64,000 bases of DNA, taken from Hahella sp. KA22. Its GTDB lineage: Bacteria > Pseudomonadota > Gammaproteobacteria > Pseudomonadales > Oleiphilaceae. The position numbers and the translations under genes were made by a program. Below the pieces are notes generated by a model that searched no databases, was not told the DNA's origin, and worked only from the letters and a program-made list of their open reading frames with translations. The stretch is from assembly GCF_004135205.1 (NCBI RefSeq), contig NZ_CP035490.1, positions 4,879,644 to 4,943,643 of the forward strand, in the 5' to 3' direction. Below, in pieces: positions 8,674 through 16,025 of this stretch (positions within the stretch are counted from its first letter, which is position 1; every line of letters begins with the position of its first letter).

Positions 8674-9087
8674 ATGAAACCAAGAATCAGCATGATCACA
8701 CTGGGCGTTGAGGATTTGCAGCGCTCCGTGGACTTCTATGAGAACGGCCTGGGTTTACCCAGGATGCCGATGGAAAGCGCCAATGTGGCGTTTTTCACGC
8801 TCAACGGGACTTGGCTGGGCCTCTACCCTCGCCATCTGTTGGCGGAGGATGCAATGGTTCCCGACAATGGCTCCGGCTTCAAAGGCGTCACCCTCGCCCA
8901 TAATCTGGCGTCCAAGGAAGAAGTGGACGCACAGATCCGGCAAGCCGTCGAAGTCGGAGCCAAACTGGTCAAACCCGCAGAGGACACCTTCTGGGGCGGC
9001 TACTCCGGCTACTTCGCCGATCCCGACGGCCACCTGTGGGAAATCGCCTGGAATCCTCACGCCTGGGTTGGCCCTGAAGATAATTAA
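8674..9087 (+). CDS. VOC-family (glyoxalase/bleomycin-resistance fold) protein
   Basis: The 137-residue protein has the paired beta-alpha-beta-beta-beta modules of the vicinal oxygen chelate superfamily. It starts with RISMITLGVEDLQRSVDFYENGLGLPR and ends with GGYSGYFADPDGHLWEIAWNPHA, where DPDGHxWEIAxNP is the usual second metal-binding module. Likely a small lyase, dioxygenase or resistance-type protein; the substrate cannot be read from sequence. A good ribosome-binding site (GGAGG) precedes the ATG. It follows the RAYT-like gene by 36 bp and may be read through from the T6SS operon, although its function appears unrelated. Confidence 0.85.
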   Translation: MKPRISMITLGVEDLQRSVDFYENGLGLPRMPMESANVAFFTLNGTWLGLYPRHLLAEDAMVPDNGSGFKGVTLAHNLASKEEVDAQIRQAVEVGAKLVKPAEDTFWGGYSGYFADPDGHLWEIAWNPHAWVGPEDN

Positions 9088-9110
9088 GTCTAATCGTTAC
9101 AGGAAGATAT

Positions 9111-9161
9111 ACCCGCTAAACCGTGAAAGCTGACGGTAATCCGGTAGCGGGTTATTTCTTT
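9111..9161 (+). terminator. Two-tier hairpin terminator after the VOC gene
   Basis: ACCCGCTA (9111-9118) pairs with TAGCGGGT (9145-9152) and encloses a second stem, ACCGT (9120-9124) with ACGGT (9133-9137). TATTTCTTT follows. It lies 24 bp after the VOC stop and before the convergent lysR end, so it is probably a rho-independent terminator. Confidence 0.6.
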
Positions 9162-9210
9162 GCAAGCCCACTGGCGCCATATCTGCCTACCCACCTGCCT
9201 GCCTTTCACC

Positions 9211-10140
9211 TCAGTCCATCATCTGCATTTCAGGCAATTCACCAAGCAAGCTCGGTATGCGTCTGGTTTCTTCCGTCAGGAAATCCAGTAACAGCTGGGT
9301 GCGTCTAAGCAGGATATTGCGGTCGTTCCAAACCACATGCACTTCCCTGTTGGCTCCCTCCCAATCACTCAGTATCTGTCGCAGGTCGCCGCGTTGCAGG
9401 TCCTCCCAGACCAGTGAGACAGGACATAACATCCACCCGCCGCAGGCTTTTAGGATATCAACCGCCAGGGAGAGGTCATTGATGTGAGCGCGAGGACGCC
9501 AGTCGATATTCACCATCTCGCCTGTACGGCGATGACGCAGACGGCGAATACTCTCGGATACTGAAGCTACCCAAGGCCAGCGTCCCAGCTCTGAAGGGGC
9601 TAAATCTGCGCCTTGCGCCTCGATTTCCGCAGCAGTATCCGGTGTCGCCACCAGCACCGTGCGGATGGACCCAAGGAGTCGTTGCCGTAATGCAGAATTG
9701 GCGAGCGGACCGACGCGAACCGCCAGCTCCGCTTGCGAGCCGGTGAAATCTTCCACCCTGTTATTTAGCTGCAAAGTCAGCTGAATATTGGGATAGCGGG
9801 ACATAAACACCCCCCACAAAGGACGTAGAGGCCCATTGGCCAAATTCACCGGGGCCAGCACTCGGATTTCACCCTCTTCGGCCGAAATATCCTTTTTTAT
9901 CAAGGCCATCTGTTTATCGAGACTGGACAGATGCAGGTACGATTCATCAAATACCTTGCGCCCTGCGGGGGTCAGTTGCAATCGTCGTGCGGACCGATGC
10001 AGTAACTGGCATCCCAGTTCCGCCTCCAGCTTCTGCACCCGCCTCGTTAACGTCGGCGCAGGAACCCCGGCAGCCGCAGCTGCTTTAGAAAAACCGCCTA
10101 GTTCCGCCACTTTTATGAATAACGCCAAGTCATCAAACAT
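9211..10140 (-). CDS. LysR-family transcriptional regulator
   Basis: The 309-residue protein has a typical LysR N-terminal winged helix-turn-helix (FDDLALFIKVAELGGFSKAAAAAGVPAPTLTRRVQKLEAELGCQLLHRSARRLQLTPAGRKVFD, about residues 2-66) and a C-terminal effector-binding domain. DLAVDILKACGGWMLCPVSL-like features place it near the CrgA/AaeR-like group. It is transcribed divergently from the ABM monooxygenase/DUF2798/RidA genes, the usual arrangement for a LysR regulator and its targets. An AT-rich inverted repeat directly upstream of its start could be its own binding site. The inducer is unknown. Confidence 0.92.
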   Translation of the reverse strand: MFDDLALFIKVAELGGFSKAAAAAGVPAPTLTRRVQKLEAELGCQLLHRSARRLQLTPAGRKVFDESYLHLSSLDKQMALIKKDISAEEGEIRVLAPVNLANGPLRPLWGVFMSRYPNIQLTLQLNNRVEDFTGSQAELAVRVGPLANSALRQRLLGSIRTVLVATPDTAAEIEAQGADLAPSELGRWPWVASVSESIRRLRHRRTGEMVNIDWRPRAHINDLSLAVDILKACGGWMLCPVSLVWEDLQRGDLRQILSDWEGANREVHVVWNDRNILLRRTQLLLDFLTEETRRIPSLLGELPEMQMMD

Positions 10141-10144
10141 GATT

Positions 10145-10168
10145 TCAAATTTGGAATTTAAGATTTGA
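10145..10168. promoter_or_regulatory. Candidate LysR operator (TCAAAT-N12-ATTTGA)
   Basis: TCAAAT at 10145-10150 and ATTTGA at 10163-10168 form a perfect inverted repeat with a 12-bp spacer. It sits 4 bp upstream of the lysR start codon, in the divergent promoter region shared with the gene at 10259. The position fits autoregulation and control of the divergent genes. The sequence is AT-rich, so chance symmetry is possible. Confidence 0.35.
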
Positions 10169-10258
10169 TTTATGTGTATATATTCTATTTATGAATGGCA
10201 ATAGCATGTCCACCTTAGTTAATCACGTCAACCCATCACAAGGATTAAGAGGTCGAAC

Positions 10259-10555
10259 ATGCCCCACCATCTAACCGCCCACATTCGCGCTACAGAAGGT
10301 AGCGACCCGGATTTAGTCCGTCAGGAGCTGGCGCAACTGGAGGCGGACACACAGAAAGAGTTAGGCTGTCTGACCTTCCAGGTTTTCCAGGACGCCGCCG
10401 CCCCTACTCGCTTTATCCTTTGGGAGTCATGGATAAGCCCAAAGGCGCTGGACCAGCACTTCACCTATGCGCACACCCAGCGCTATATGGCGCTCAACCT
10501 GACGCAAGTCGAGAAAGTAGTCGTACATTCGCCAGTTAATCAAAACGCTAGTTGA
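10259..10555 (+). CDS. ABM-domain (putative quinol monooxygenase-type) protein
   Basis: The 98-residue protein matches the antibiotic biosynthesis monooxygenase (ABM/YgiN-like) fold. It has HIRATEGSDPDLVRQELAQLEADTQKELGCLTFQVFQDAAAPTRFILWESWISPKALDQHFTYAHTQRYMAL, with the typical ExGCLxFxVxxD-PTxFxLxExWxSxxAxxxHxxxxH pattern. Such proteins are small dimeric cofactor-independent oxygenases or sensors. It is the first gene divergent from lysR and is probably under its control. Downstream are DUF2798 and RidA genes on the same strand, with gaps of 43 and 32 bp. Confidence 0.82.
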   Translation: MPHHLTAHIRATEGSDPDLVRQELAQLEADTQKELGCLTFQVFQDAAAPTRFILWESWISPKALDQHFTYAHTQRYMALNLTQVEKVVVHSPVNQNAS

Positions 10556-10598
10556 CTGGCAAACCCTATGCTCCGTTCATAATCAGCAGGAGAACTTT

Positions 10599-10847
10599 AT
10601 GTCGGTAAAATTTCGTCTTTTCTACAGCCTGACCATGTCCTTGGCCCTCAGCTTTCTGATGAGCGCATGGGTGACTTTTCTCAATCTGGGTTTACAAAGG
10701 GATTTCACCGCGCACTGGATGCACGCCTTTCTGCTGGCGTGGCCGACCGCTTTCGCCATCGCCTTCGCGCTGGGGCCGACGGTCAATAAAGTCACTGAGA
10801 AGCTGATGGCGGCGAGCGCCACATTAAGCCGCAGATCAGGTTCTTAA
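10599..10847 (+). CDS. DUF2798 two-helix membrane protein
   Basis: The 82-residue protein has two hydrophobic helices. The first is YSLTMSLALSFLMSAWVTFLNLG and the second is WMHAFLLAWPTAFAIAFALGPTVNKV, the characteristic sequence of DUF2798 proteins (W-x4-F-x3-W-x4-P-x2-A-x7-P). It is an inner-membrane protein of unknown function, frequently found beside LysR- or TetR-controlled small oxidoreductase genes, as here. A good ribosome-binding site (AGGAG) precedes the ATG. Confidence 0.82.
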   Translation: MSVKFRLFYSLTMSLALSFLMSAWVTFLNLGLQRDFTAHWMHAFLLAWPTAFAIAFALGPTVNKVTEKLMAASATLSRRSGS

Positions 10848-10879
10848 CCTATAAAAGCTCATATAGTGAGAGTCGACTC

Positions 10880-11266
10880 ATGGAAAACAAGCCACCGATC
10901 CGGCGTCAAAATTACGCGGCGCTGGGGCAGTCCGTTGGGCCTTATTGTCACGCTACCGCATTCAACAGCCTGCTGTTCATCAGTGGGCTGACAGCGTATG
11001 ACGGCAGTGGCGTCAGCAAACCAATGGCACAACAGATCGACGCTATTTTCACTCAAATCAGGCGCATCACTGAGGCAGAGGGCGTTGGTTTGGACAGGAT
11101 TCTAAAGGTCACGGTCTACATCAAGTCCACCGAACATCTGGCGCTGGTGAGGGAAGGCCTCAACAGGCATTATCAGGGCGCCTACCCCGCCAGTACGCTG
11201 GTGGAAGTCAGTCGCTTTTTCTCTCCCGAGGTGGATATTGAGATTGAAGCAGTGGTGGCGCTTTAA
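10880..11266 (+). CDS. RidA-family (YjgF/YER057c) protein
   Basis: The 128-residue protein has RidA/YjgF family features. They are ALGQSVGPYCHATAFNSLLFISGLTAYD at the N-terminus, QQIDAIFTQIRRITEAEGVGLDRILKVTVYIKSTEHLALVREGLNRHY in the middle and YPASTLVEVSRFFSPEVDIEIEAVVAL at the end. Canonical RidA hydrolyses reactive enamines or imines using an Arg in the xARxxxV segment. Here the corresponding motif is YPASTLVEV, with Ser in place of Arg, so it belongs to a subgroup without the enamine deaminase arginine. The true activity is therefore uncertain. It is the last gene of the short + strand group and ends convergently with the lipase foldase gene. Confidence 0.85.
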   Translation: MENKPPIRRQNYAALGQSVGPYCHATAFNSLLFISGLTAYDGSGVSKPMAQQIDAIFTQIRRITEAEGVGLDRILKVTVYIKSTEHLALVREGLNRHYQGAYPASTLVEVSRFFSPEVDIEIEAVVAL

Positions 11267-11298
11267 CAACGCCGCCACCTTCAAGCAATAAGCGTCGC

Positions 11299-12372
11299 TC
11301 AGGGTTTATCATATTGCGCGGCTTTTCTGTCGATCGCGTCGTAACTCTCCACCAGTTTCAATTCCTCTGAGGTAAACAGGCTGTTGCGCAACTGTGTGAG
11401 TCCGGCGACGGTTTCCGCATCAGTTCGCGCCGCCGCCTGGATATCCTGCTTGCGGCGTTGATAGTCATCCAGACGGGCGCGCCACTCATCTTCCCTCTGA
11501 TAATAAGCAATAATCTTTTCCGCCTTGTCATCGCTAAACTGTCCTCGCAGAGCTTGTCGCACACTGTCGGCGTCATATCCTTCCCGGTACATGCGTCGCG
11601 CTTCCCGCGTCAGGTTCTCCCGCTGCGTGGCCTGCCGATGGGCGTCGCGCATCTGCGCCGGCAGTTTTTGTTGCAGGGCCTCCACTTGGCTGACCTTCTC
11701 GCTGTCGCTCAACAGCGCATCCGCCTTCACTTGCATCACCGCCAGCGCATAACCGGAATAGGCTTCATCCAGACCAAAAAATGCGTCGACCACATCGGGG
11801 GCGAATATTTGCCGACGCAGCGATTTCAGCTGCTCGAATGTGTTCGCCATCACCGATGCATAGTATTCATAGTTCTGACTCTCCGCAGGCGCCAGCGGAG
11901 CGGCCATCAATTCGCCTATACGTTCCTGATAGGAGATGTAGTCGTTCAGCAGGCCCATCGCCTGTTCCGCAGCCGGCCCCGGCAACCGCTCATAAATACG
12001 TCGCCGAATTTCCGCAACCACTTCTTCCGGCGTACGCTCGCCGACAGCAAGGAAGAAGTAATCAAAAAAGTCCTTCACCTGTATGTCCATGATCAAAAGA
12101 CCATTCTCATCCACCCGTAAATCACCGTCGATATCCGTTCCAGCCAGGGCGCGGGCGAAGTTGGCGCCATTCCATGCCGGCGGCGTCGTTGGCGCATCGG
12201 ATTGAGAAAGCCTGGGAGGCTGCGGCTCATTAACTGCATCAGCTCCCATTGATTGAGAGCCCTCGGGATTGGCTGCCGCAGCGATAGGAGATTCGGTTAC
12301 GTCAGGTTGTAAGAGCAATAACGTTGCTGTAGCGAGCGCTGCGACGCACAAGGCGAGGGAGAGTTTTTTCAT
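11299..12372 (-). CDS. lifO: Lipase-specific foldase (lipase secretion chaperone, LifO/LipB)
   Basis: The 357-residue protein, from the ATG at 12372, has an N-terminal membrane anchor (KKLSLALCVAALATATLLLL), a Pro/Ser-rich linker and a long helical chaperone domain. The signature of lipase foldases, RxxFDY(F/C)LSALGE, appears as VKDFFDYFFLAVGE with Arg replaced by Lys. The helical part with RRRIYERLPGPAAEQAMGLLNDYISYQ and the C-terminal FTSEELKLVESYDAID are also typical. It is a steric chaperone that folds the neighbouring lipase in the periplasm before type II secretion. The start was moved downstream of the longest reading frame because AAGGAACC lies 8 bp before this ATG and the signal anchor begins here. 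It follows the lipase gene by 134 bp. Confidence 0.9.
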   Translation of the reverse strand: MKKLSLALCVAALATATLLLLQPDVTESPIAAAANPEGSQSMGADAVNEPQPPRLSQSDAPTTPPAWNGANFARALAGTDIDGDLRVDENGLLIMDIQVKDFFDYFFLAVGERTPEEVVAEIRRRIYERLPGPAAEQAMGLLNDYISYQERIGELMAAPLAPAESQNYEYYASVMANTFEQLKSLRRQIFAPDVVDAFFGLDEAYSGYALAVMQVKADALLSDSEKVSQVEALQQKLPAQMRDAHRQATQRENLTREARRMYREGYDADSVRQALRGQFSDDKAEKIIAYYQREDEWRARLDDYQRRKQDIQAAARTDAETVAGLTQLRNSLFTSEELKLVESYDAIDRKAAQYDKP

Positions 12373-12506
12373 GGCGAGGTTCCTTTTTATTTTTATAACA
12401 TCCTGGTTTTTTATAACGTACTGGTGCGATTGATTTTTTTTGGGGGGCAAATCGCAGCGCGCGCTCACCGCATGCCATAGTGAGGGCGCACTGCTCAAAC
12501 TACTGG

Positions 12507-13487
12507 TTAGAGCCCGATATTTTTCAGGCGATTGGCCTGCACGCGGTACAACGACACCGGGTTATGCCAGATGGAGCCCACGCCCATCACGTGATTAATC
12601 ACGTCGATATGGTTGGCGTCGTAGTCACCGAGGTATTCGCCCAGTTTTTGCGAACAGACGGAGACCATACCGTCGCTGGGCTGCCCGCCGAACGCCAATG
12701 AGGTGGTGAAGAGAAACGGGTCCAGCAGATCCAGAATGTTGGTCATCACGCTTCTTCCCGCCCAGGAATACAGGCGGATCTCATTGCCGCGATAAGTCAC
12801 AACGGTATCGCGATCCTCCACACACTCTCCAGACGCGGTCCCATAAGGGTGACGACTGTTGAGGTCTGCAGTGCCGACTGAGGTCAGTGAATCCAGCGCC
12901 GCAATGGAGTCTTGCTGATGCTCATCTCCCGCAATCCAGGCGATCAGAGCGCCGAATGCGTTCGCCACCGCAGCGACGCCGCCTTCTATCGAACTGTCCG
13001 CTGGAATGACGCCGCGAATCATATCCGCCACCCGCGAGCCATTGTTGACGCCATCCACGGAAGTCAGCGAGGCGATGTGCCCCTGCCCTTCCCCATTGGC
13101 GTGCGCGTCAAAGGTGATGGCGGCGCGTGTGGTGGGCGAGCCCTGACTGTGGGCGAAAACGTTGTACTTCACCGCATCGCCATAGACGCCGCTATTGATA
13201 TCGTCCGCCAGAGACAAACCGCGCTGTTCGCTATCGTTGAACGGCGATACGCTGGCGATCACCACATCGGCGCCGCTACGGCACAGATTCATGGGCACGG
13301 TGTGAAAATAGCCCAACAATCCGCCGACGGTATCGAAACCAGTAATGCCATGCACCATCAAGAAAGGATGTTGAGTATCGGTATAACCATCTGAAGAACC
13401 CGCCCAGGCGCTGCATCCATCAGCGTGTGAGAGGGAGGAGAGTGAAGCTGCCACGACCAAACATACAGCGTGCGTTATTTTTTCCAT
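12507..13487 (-). CDS. lip: Secreted triacylglycerol lipase (family I.1/I.2-like)
   Basis: The 326-residue protein has a signal peptide (about residues 1-22). An oxyanion-hole segment FLMVHGITGFD (about 42-52) is followed by the nucleophile motif AHSQG with Ser114. Asp272 lies in SDGMVSVCSQKLG, His293 in NHIDVINH, and the C-terminus is PVSLYRVQANRLKN. The last block closely matches Pseudomonas foldase-dependent lipases (NDGLVG, MNHLDEVNQ, HANRLKN). The conserved cysteine pair (GEC and VSVC) is also present. The usual GHSxG elbow reads AHSQG, so the first Gly is Ala, as in Bacillus LipA. It hydrolyses long-chain triglycerides outside the cell, and its foldase is the next gene. Confidence 0.9.
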   Translation of the reverse strand: MEKITHAVCLVVAASLSSLSHADGCSAWAGSSDGYTDTQHPFLMVHGITGFDTVGGLLGYFHTVPMNLCRSGADVVIASVSPFNDSEQRGLSLADDINSGVYGDAVKYNVFAHSQGSPTTRAAITFDAHANGEGQGHIASLTSVDGVNNGSRVADMIRGVIPADSSIEGGVAAVANAFGALIAWIAGDEHQQDSIAALDSLTSVGTADLNSRHPYGTASGECVEDRDTVVTYRGNEIRLYSWAGRSVMTNILDLLDPFLFTTSLAFGGQPSDGMVSVCSQKLGEYLGDYDANHIDVINHVMGVGSIWHNPVSLYRVQANRLKNIGL

Positions 13488-13564
13488 TACGCTACCTTCT
13501 GCTTTCGTTAATGTTTATTTTTGTACTTCTCAACAGCGTTTTCAGGTTAATAAAGCGACAAACG

Positions 13565-13591
13565 AAAAAGAATCACCTGTATGGGTGACTC
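13565..13591 (-). terminator. Rho-independent terminator on the - strand
   Basis: Read on the - strand, GAGTCACC and GGTGATTC form an 8-bp stem with one G-U pair around a 6-nt loop, followed by TTTTT at 13569-13565. It lies about 97 bp after the stop of the DUF4136 lipoprotein gene at 13688 and upstream of lip, so it separates the two transcription units. A smaller GCATCC/GGATGC hairpin (13644-13660) lies between the stop and this terminator. Confidence 0.7.
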
Positions 13592-13687
13592 TTTCTGACA
13601 ACACACGAAAAAGAAATATTCCCGGTCTCGGGATCAGAGAAAAGCATCCCTGCTGGATGCAGCGACAGGACGAGGAAGCCGGAAAGA

Positions 13688-14239
13688 CTATTGCGCCGCC
13701 GGCTGCGGCGGATAGCGCTCGAAGATAGCGCGCACCTCTTCTTCCAGGTTTTTGATTTTTTCTTCAGGGGTCTGGTCGTAACTCAGACGTCTGGATGACG
13801 AGCCCTGCCATACGACGCGATTTGTATTGGGTTCTATCATTTCCACTGTGAGCACGCCCATTTGGTAGTCATGGACCACCACATCCCGGTCGTGTGAAAA
13901 AAATGGCCGCCAGAATCCGAATCCCGGCTCCTGTCGATACTCCTGCCGGTTATCAATGCGATATAAAACTCGCACCAGCACATCCGCCGGTTCAGCTTGA
14001 GACAGGCCTTCGCCTTGCAACGCCTGCTCCACAGTCTGACGCATGCGCTGTTCGCGCAGTCCCACCACGCCCTGAGCGTCGCGATTCTGCGTCGCCCAGC
14101 GATAGGTATGGATGCTGGAGAAGTCGATCTCCTCGGCGTAATCGCCACGCACTTGATAACCGGCGCAGCCGCCCAACAGCAGTAGCGCGCACAGCGTCGC
14201 CGCCCGACTCAGCCAATTCAGTTGTCCGCACAGATTCAT
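13688..14239 (-). CDS. DUF4136 lipoprotein
   Basis: The 183-residue protein has a lipoprotein signal peptide (ATLCALLLLGGC, Cys at about residue 25) and a DUF4136 domain. Recognisable segments are IDFSSIHTYRWAT, LREQRMRQTVEQALQGEGLSQAEPADVLVRVLYRID, GVLTVEMIEPNTNRVVWQGSSSR and TPEEKIKNLEEEVRAIFERYPP. DUF4136 proteins are periplasmic-facing lipoproteins of unknown function. The upstream gene (14305-14877) encodes a paralogue 65 bp away on the same strand, so this is a tandem pair, probably from an old duplication. Confidence 0.88.
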   Translation of the reverse strand: MNLCGQLNWLSRAATLCALLLLGGCAGYQVRGDYAEEIDFSSIHTYRWATQNRDAQGVVGLREQRMRQTVEQALQGEGLSQAEPADVLVRVLYRIDNRQEYRQEPGFGFWRPFFSHDRDVVVHDYQMGVLTVEMIEPNTNRVVWQGSSSRRLSYDQTPEEKIKNLEEEVRAIFERYPPQPAAQ

Positions 14240-14304
14240 TGAGGTCTCCTCACCTGCATTCCGCTACCAGCGTCAGTCTGACGCCCAATCTACCACTCAT
14301 GCCT

Positions 14305-14877
14305 TCAGGCGTCTTTCGGTGGAAAATTCTGTAGCATTTCTCCCACCAGCTTGCGGATTTCCGCTTCCTTCGCTGCCGGCGTATCGTTCTCGCTCAGAGG
14401 ACGAGCGGCCTCCGCGCTCCAGATAACATTGGCGTTCTGCGGATCGATCATCTCCAGCACCAATTTGCCTCGCATCACCTCTTCCGCCGGCGGCCGGGTT
14501 CCCAGACTGATGCCGACGCCGGTGCGCCCGCTCGCGATGCCGTATCCAAAGCCATAGCTGATCCCATCGCGGCGAATTTCCTTTTCTTCTTTAATACGCC
14601 AAGTGCTCCAGACATCCGCCTTGGCCTTGTCGACCATTTGAAAGCCTTTGTTCTGCATGAACAGGCGTATGGCGTTTTCAACCCGGGCGTCGCTCAGCGT
14701 GGTCGCGCCGCCGTTGACGCTGGGCGGCGTCAGGGCATAAGTTTTTAGAGAGGAAAAGTCTCTGCCGGGCTGATAGTCATATCGCGCCGTCTTCGTGGCG
14801 CAGCCGGACAGGTTGGCGGTTAAGGTCAACGTAATCAGAATGGCGGACACCCCGCCAAGCATTCGCTTGTGAAACAT
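14305..14877 (-). CDS. DUF4136 lipoprotein (paralogue)
   Basis: The 190-residue protein has a lipobox LSGC at about residues 23-26 (ILITLTLTANLSGCATK) followed by a DUF4136 domain. The domain contains RDFSSLKTYAL, SDARVENAIRLFMQNKGFQMVDKAKADVWSTWRI, RGKLVLEMIDPQNANVIWSAEAARPL and AKEAEIRKLVGEMLQNFPP. It has the same domain order as the following gene. A glycine-rich insertion (GISYGFGYGIASGRTGVGISLGTRPP) sits between the two conserved halves, which is common in the family. Function unknown; probably an outer-membrane lipoprotein. Confidence 0.88.
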   Translation of the reverse strand: MFHKRMLGGVSAILITLTLTANLSGCATKTARYDYQPGRDFSSLKTYALTPPSVNGGATTLSDARVENAIRLFMQNKGFQMVDKAKADVWSTWRIKEEKEIRRDGISYGFGYGIASGRTGVGISLGTRPPAEEVMRGKLVLEMIDPQNANVIWSAEAARPLSENDTPAAKEAEIRKLVGEMLQNFPPKDA

Positions 14878-15033
14878 AAAGCGCTCCCCATGACGCGCCC
14901 GTTAGAGGAACGCAACCAGCGCTGCCTCCAACGGAATTTGCAACTTACTTCTACAATATTGCCCGGCCTGGGCATTTTCCATGAACAATTGGTAATACGC
15001 TCCCATGGTGCGCCAGTTCAATACGATGCGCGC

Positions 15034-15444
15034 TCAAAGATCCGTTGGGTCGATGACGAGGCTTTCCTGCAAGTACTGCAATAACACGCGATAACTAAAG
15101 GGTTTGGTGATGAAGTAATCGAATCCCGCTTGTTCGATGATCTCCAGATCGTTTTTCATAGCGTGAGCGGACATGCCAATGATCAACATGGCCCGCCTGT
15201 TTGCTTGTTTCCTCTGTTGCGATTCCGCTTCTCTGATGCGGCCGGCGGCGACGATACCGCTGACGCCAGGGAGTTTGATGTCCATGAGTATCGCCCGGGG
15301 CGATAATTCGGACGCCAGCCGCACGCCGTCTTCGCCGTTATCCGTAGCCTGACAGCGGTAGCCTGCATTATTCAGGACATCCAGCAACAAACGTCTGGAG
15401 GCCGGGTCATCTTCAACAATCAGCACATCCGTCGTTTGGGTCAT
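15034..15444 (-). CDS. Single-domain response regulator (receiver only)
   Basis: It is a CheY-like receiver of about 136 residues. The acidic pocket is VEDD near the N-terminus, the phospho-acceptor Asp is in AILMDIKLPG, and Lys is in FITKPFSYR. No output domain is present. The reading frame opens with GTG at 15456 followed by in-frame ATGs at 15450 and 15444. The last is preferred because GTGGAG sits about 7 bp before it. The gene is separated from the receiver/hybrid kinase operon on its right by the five-hairpin repeat, so read-through is uncertain. It probably acts as an intermediate in a phosphorelay. Confidence 0.85.
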   Translation of the reverse strand: MTQTTDVLIVEDDPASRRLLLDVLNNAGYRCQATDNGEDGVRLASELSPRAILMDIKLPGVSGIVAAGRIREAESQQRKQANRRAMLIIGMSAHAMKNDLEIIEQAGFDYFITKPFSYRVLLQYLQESLVIDPTDL

Positions 15445-15502
15445 CGCCATCTCCACAACTGTTTCCGCACGCCCTTCGCCTGATCGTCGCTGAAACGTCT
15501 TG

Positions 15503-15652
15503 TTATTAACATGGCAATGATATTGGCATGTTAATCATCAGGCGCATGGACGCGCCTGCGCGGCGTTAAGCCGCGGGAGACAGGGCCTGACATGTGCAGG
15601 CCCTGTCGTTGCAGACAAATAGAAGGAAGCTATTTGTCTGCCTGATTAATAA
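15503..15652. repeat. Five-hairpin interspersed repeat, copy A
   Basis: This about 148-bp element is nearly identical to the one at 23385-23533. It folds into five consecutive hairpins. (1) AACATG/CATGTT with inner CAAT/ATTG. (2) CAGGCGC-ATGGAC-GCGCCTG. (3) CGCGGC-GTTAA-GCCGCG. (4) GACAGGGCCTG-ACATGTG-CAGGCCCTGTC, 11 bp. (5) GCAGACAAATA/TATTTGTCTGC, 11 bp around a 9-nt loop. Its end overlaps the stop codon of the receiver gene at 15646. It contains no credible reading frame. Structure is conserved between copies while loops vary. Confidence 0.88.
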
Positions 15653-16014
15653 CCTGTCGCCAAAAAGCGTTCGATTTTTTCCAGCAGTCGGGGGAAATTC
15701 ACCGGCTTGGTTTCGTAGTCATCGCATCCAGCCGCCAGCGCTTTGTCGCGATCCTCAGCCAGCGCATGGGCCGTCAGCGCGATAATCGGAGCGTCGCACC
15801 CTCCGCTCTCCTTAATTCTTCGGGTCGCCTCATAGCCATCAATAACGGGCAAGCTCAAATCCATGAGAATCAAGGCAGGGCGGCATTCCTGCGCCATGGT
15901 GACCGCCTCGCCGCCATCGCAGGCGAGCGCGATTTCGTATCCTTTCCGGCGCAGTCGACGCGTAAGCATGTCCGCATTCATATCGTTATCTTCGACAATC
16001 AGCAGCAACGTCAT
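15646..16014 (-). CDS. Single-domain response regulator (receiver only)
   Basis: The 122-residue receiver domain has the acidic pair ED in LLLIVEDND, the phospho-acceptor Asp52 in LILMDLSLPVIDG, Thr in IIALTAHAL and Lys in YETKPVNF. The sequence is typical of the DivK/CheY-like receivers that accompany hybrid kinases. It begins 11 bp after the hybrid kinase stop and has a strong GGGGAGAG ribosome-binding site. It is the last gene of the TonB receptor/YfiR/kinase operon. Its stop codon lies inside the five-hairpin repeat, which may form the 3' end of the transcript. Confidence 0.9.
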   Translation of the reverse strand: MTLLLIVEDNDMNADMLTRRLRRKGYEIALACDGGEAVTMAQECRPALILMDLSLPVIDGYEATRRIKESGGCDAPIIALTAHALAEDRDKALAAGCDDYETKPVNFPRLLEKIERFLATGY

Positions 16015-16025
16015 GACTCTCTCCC

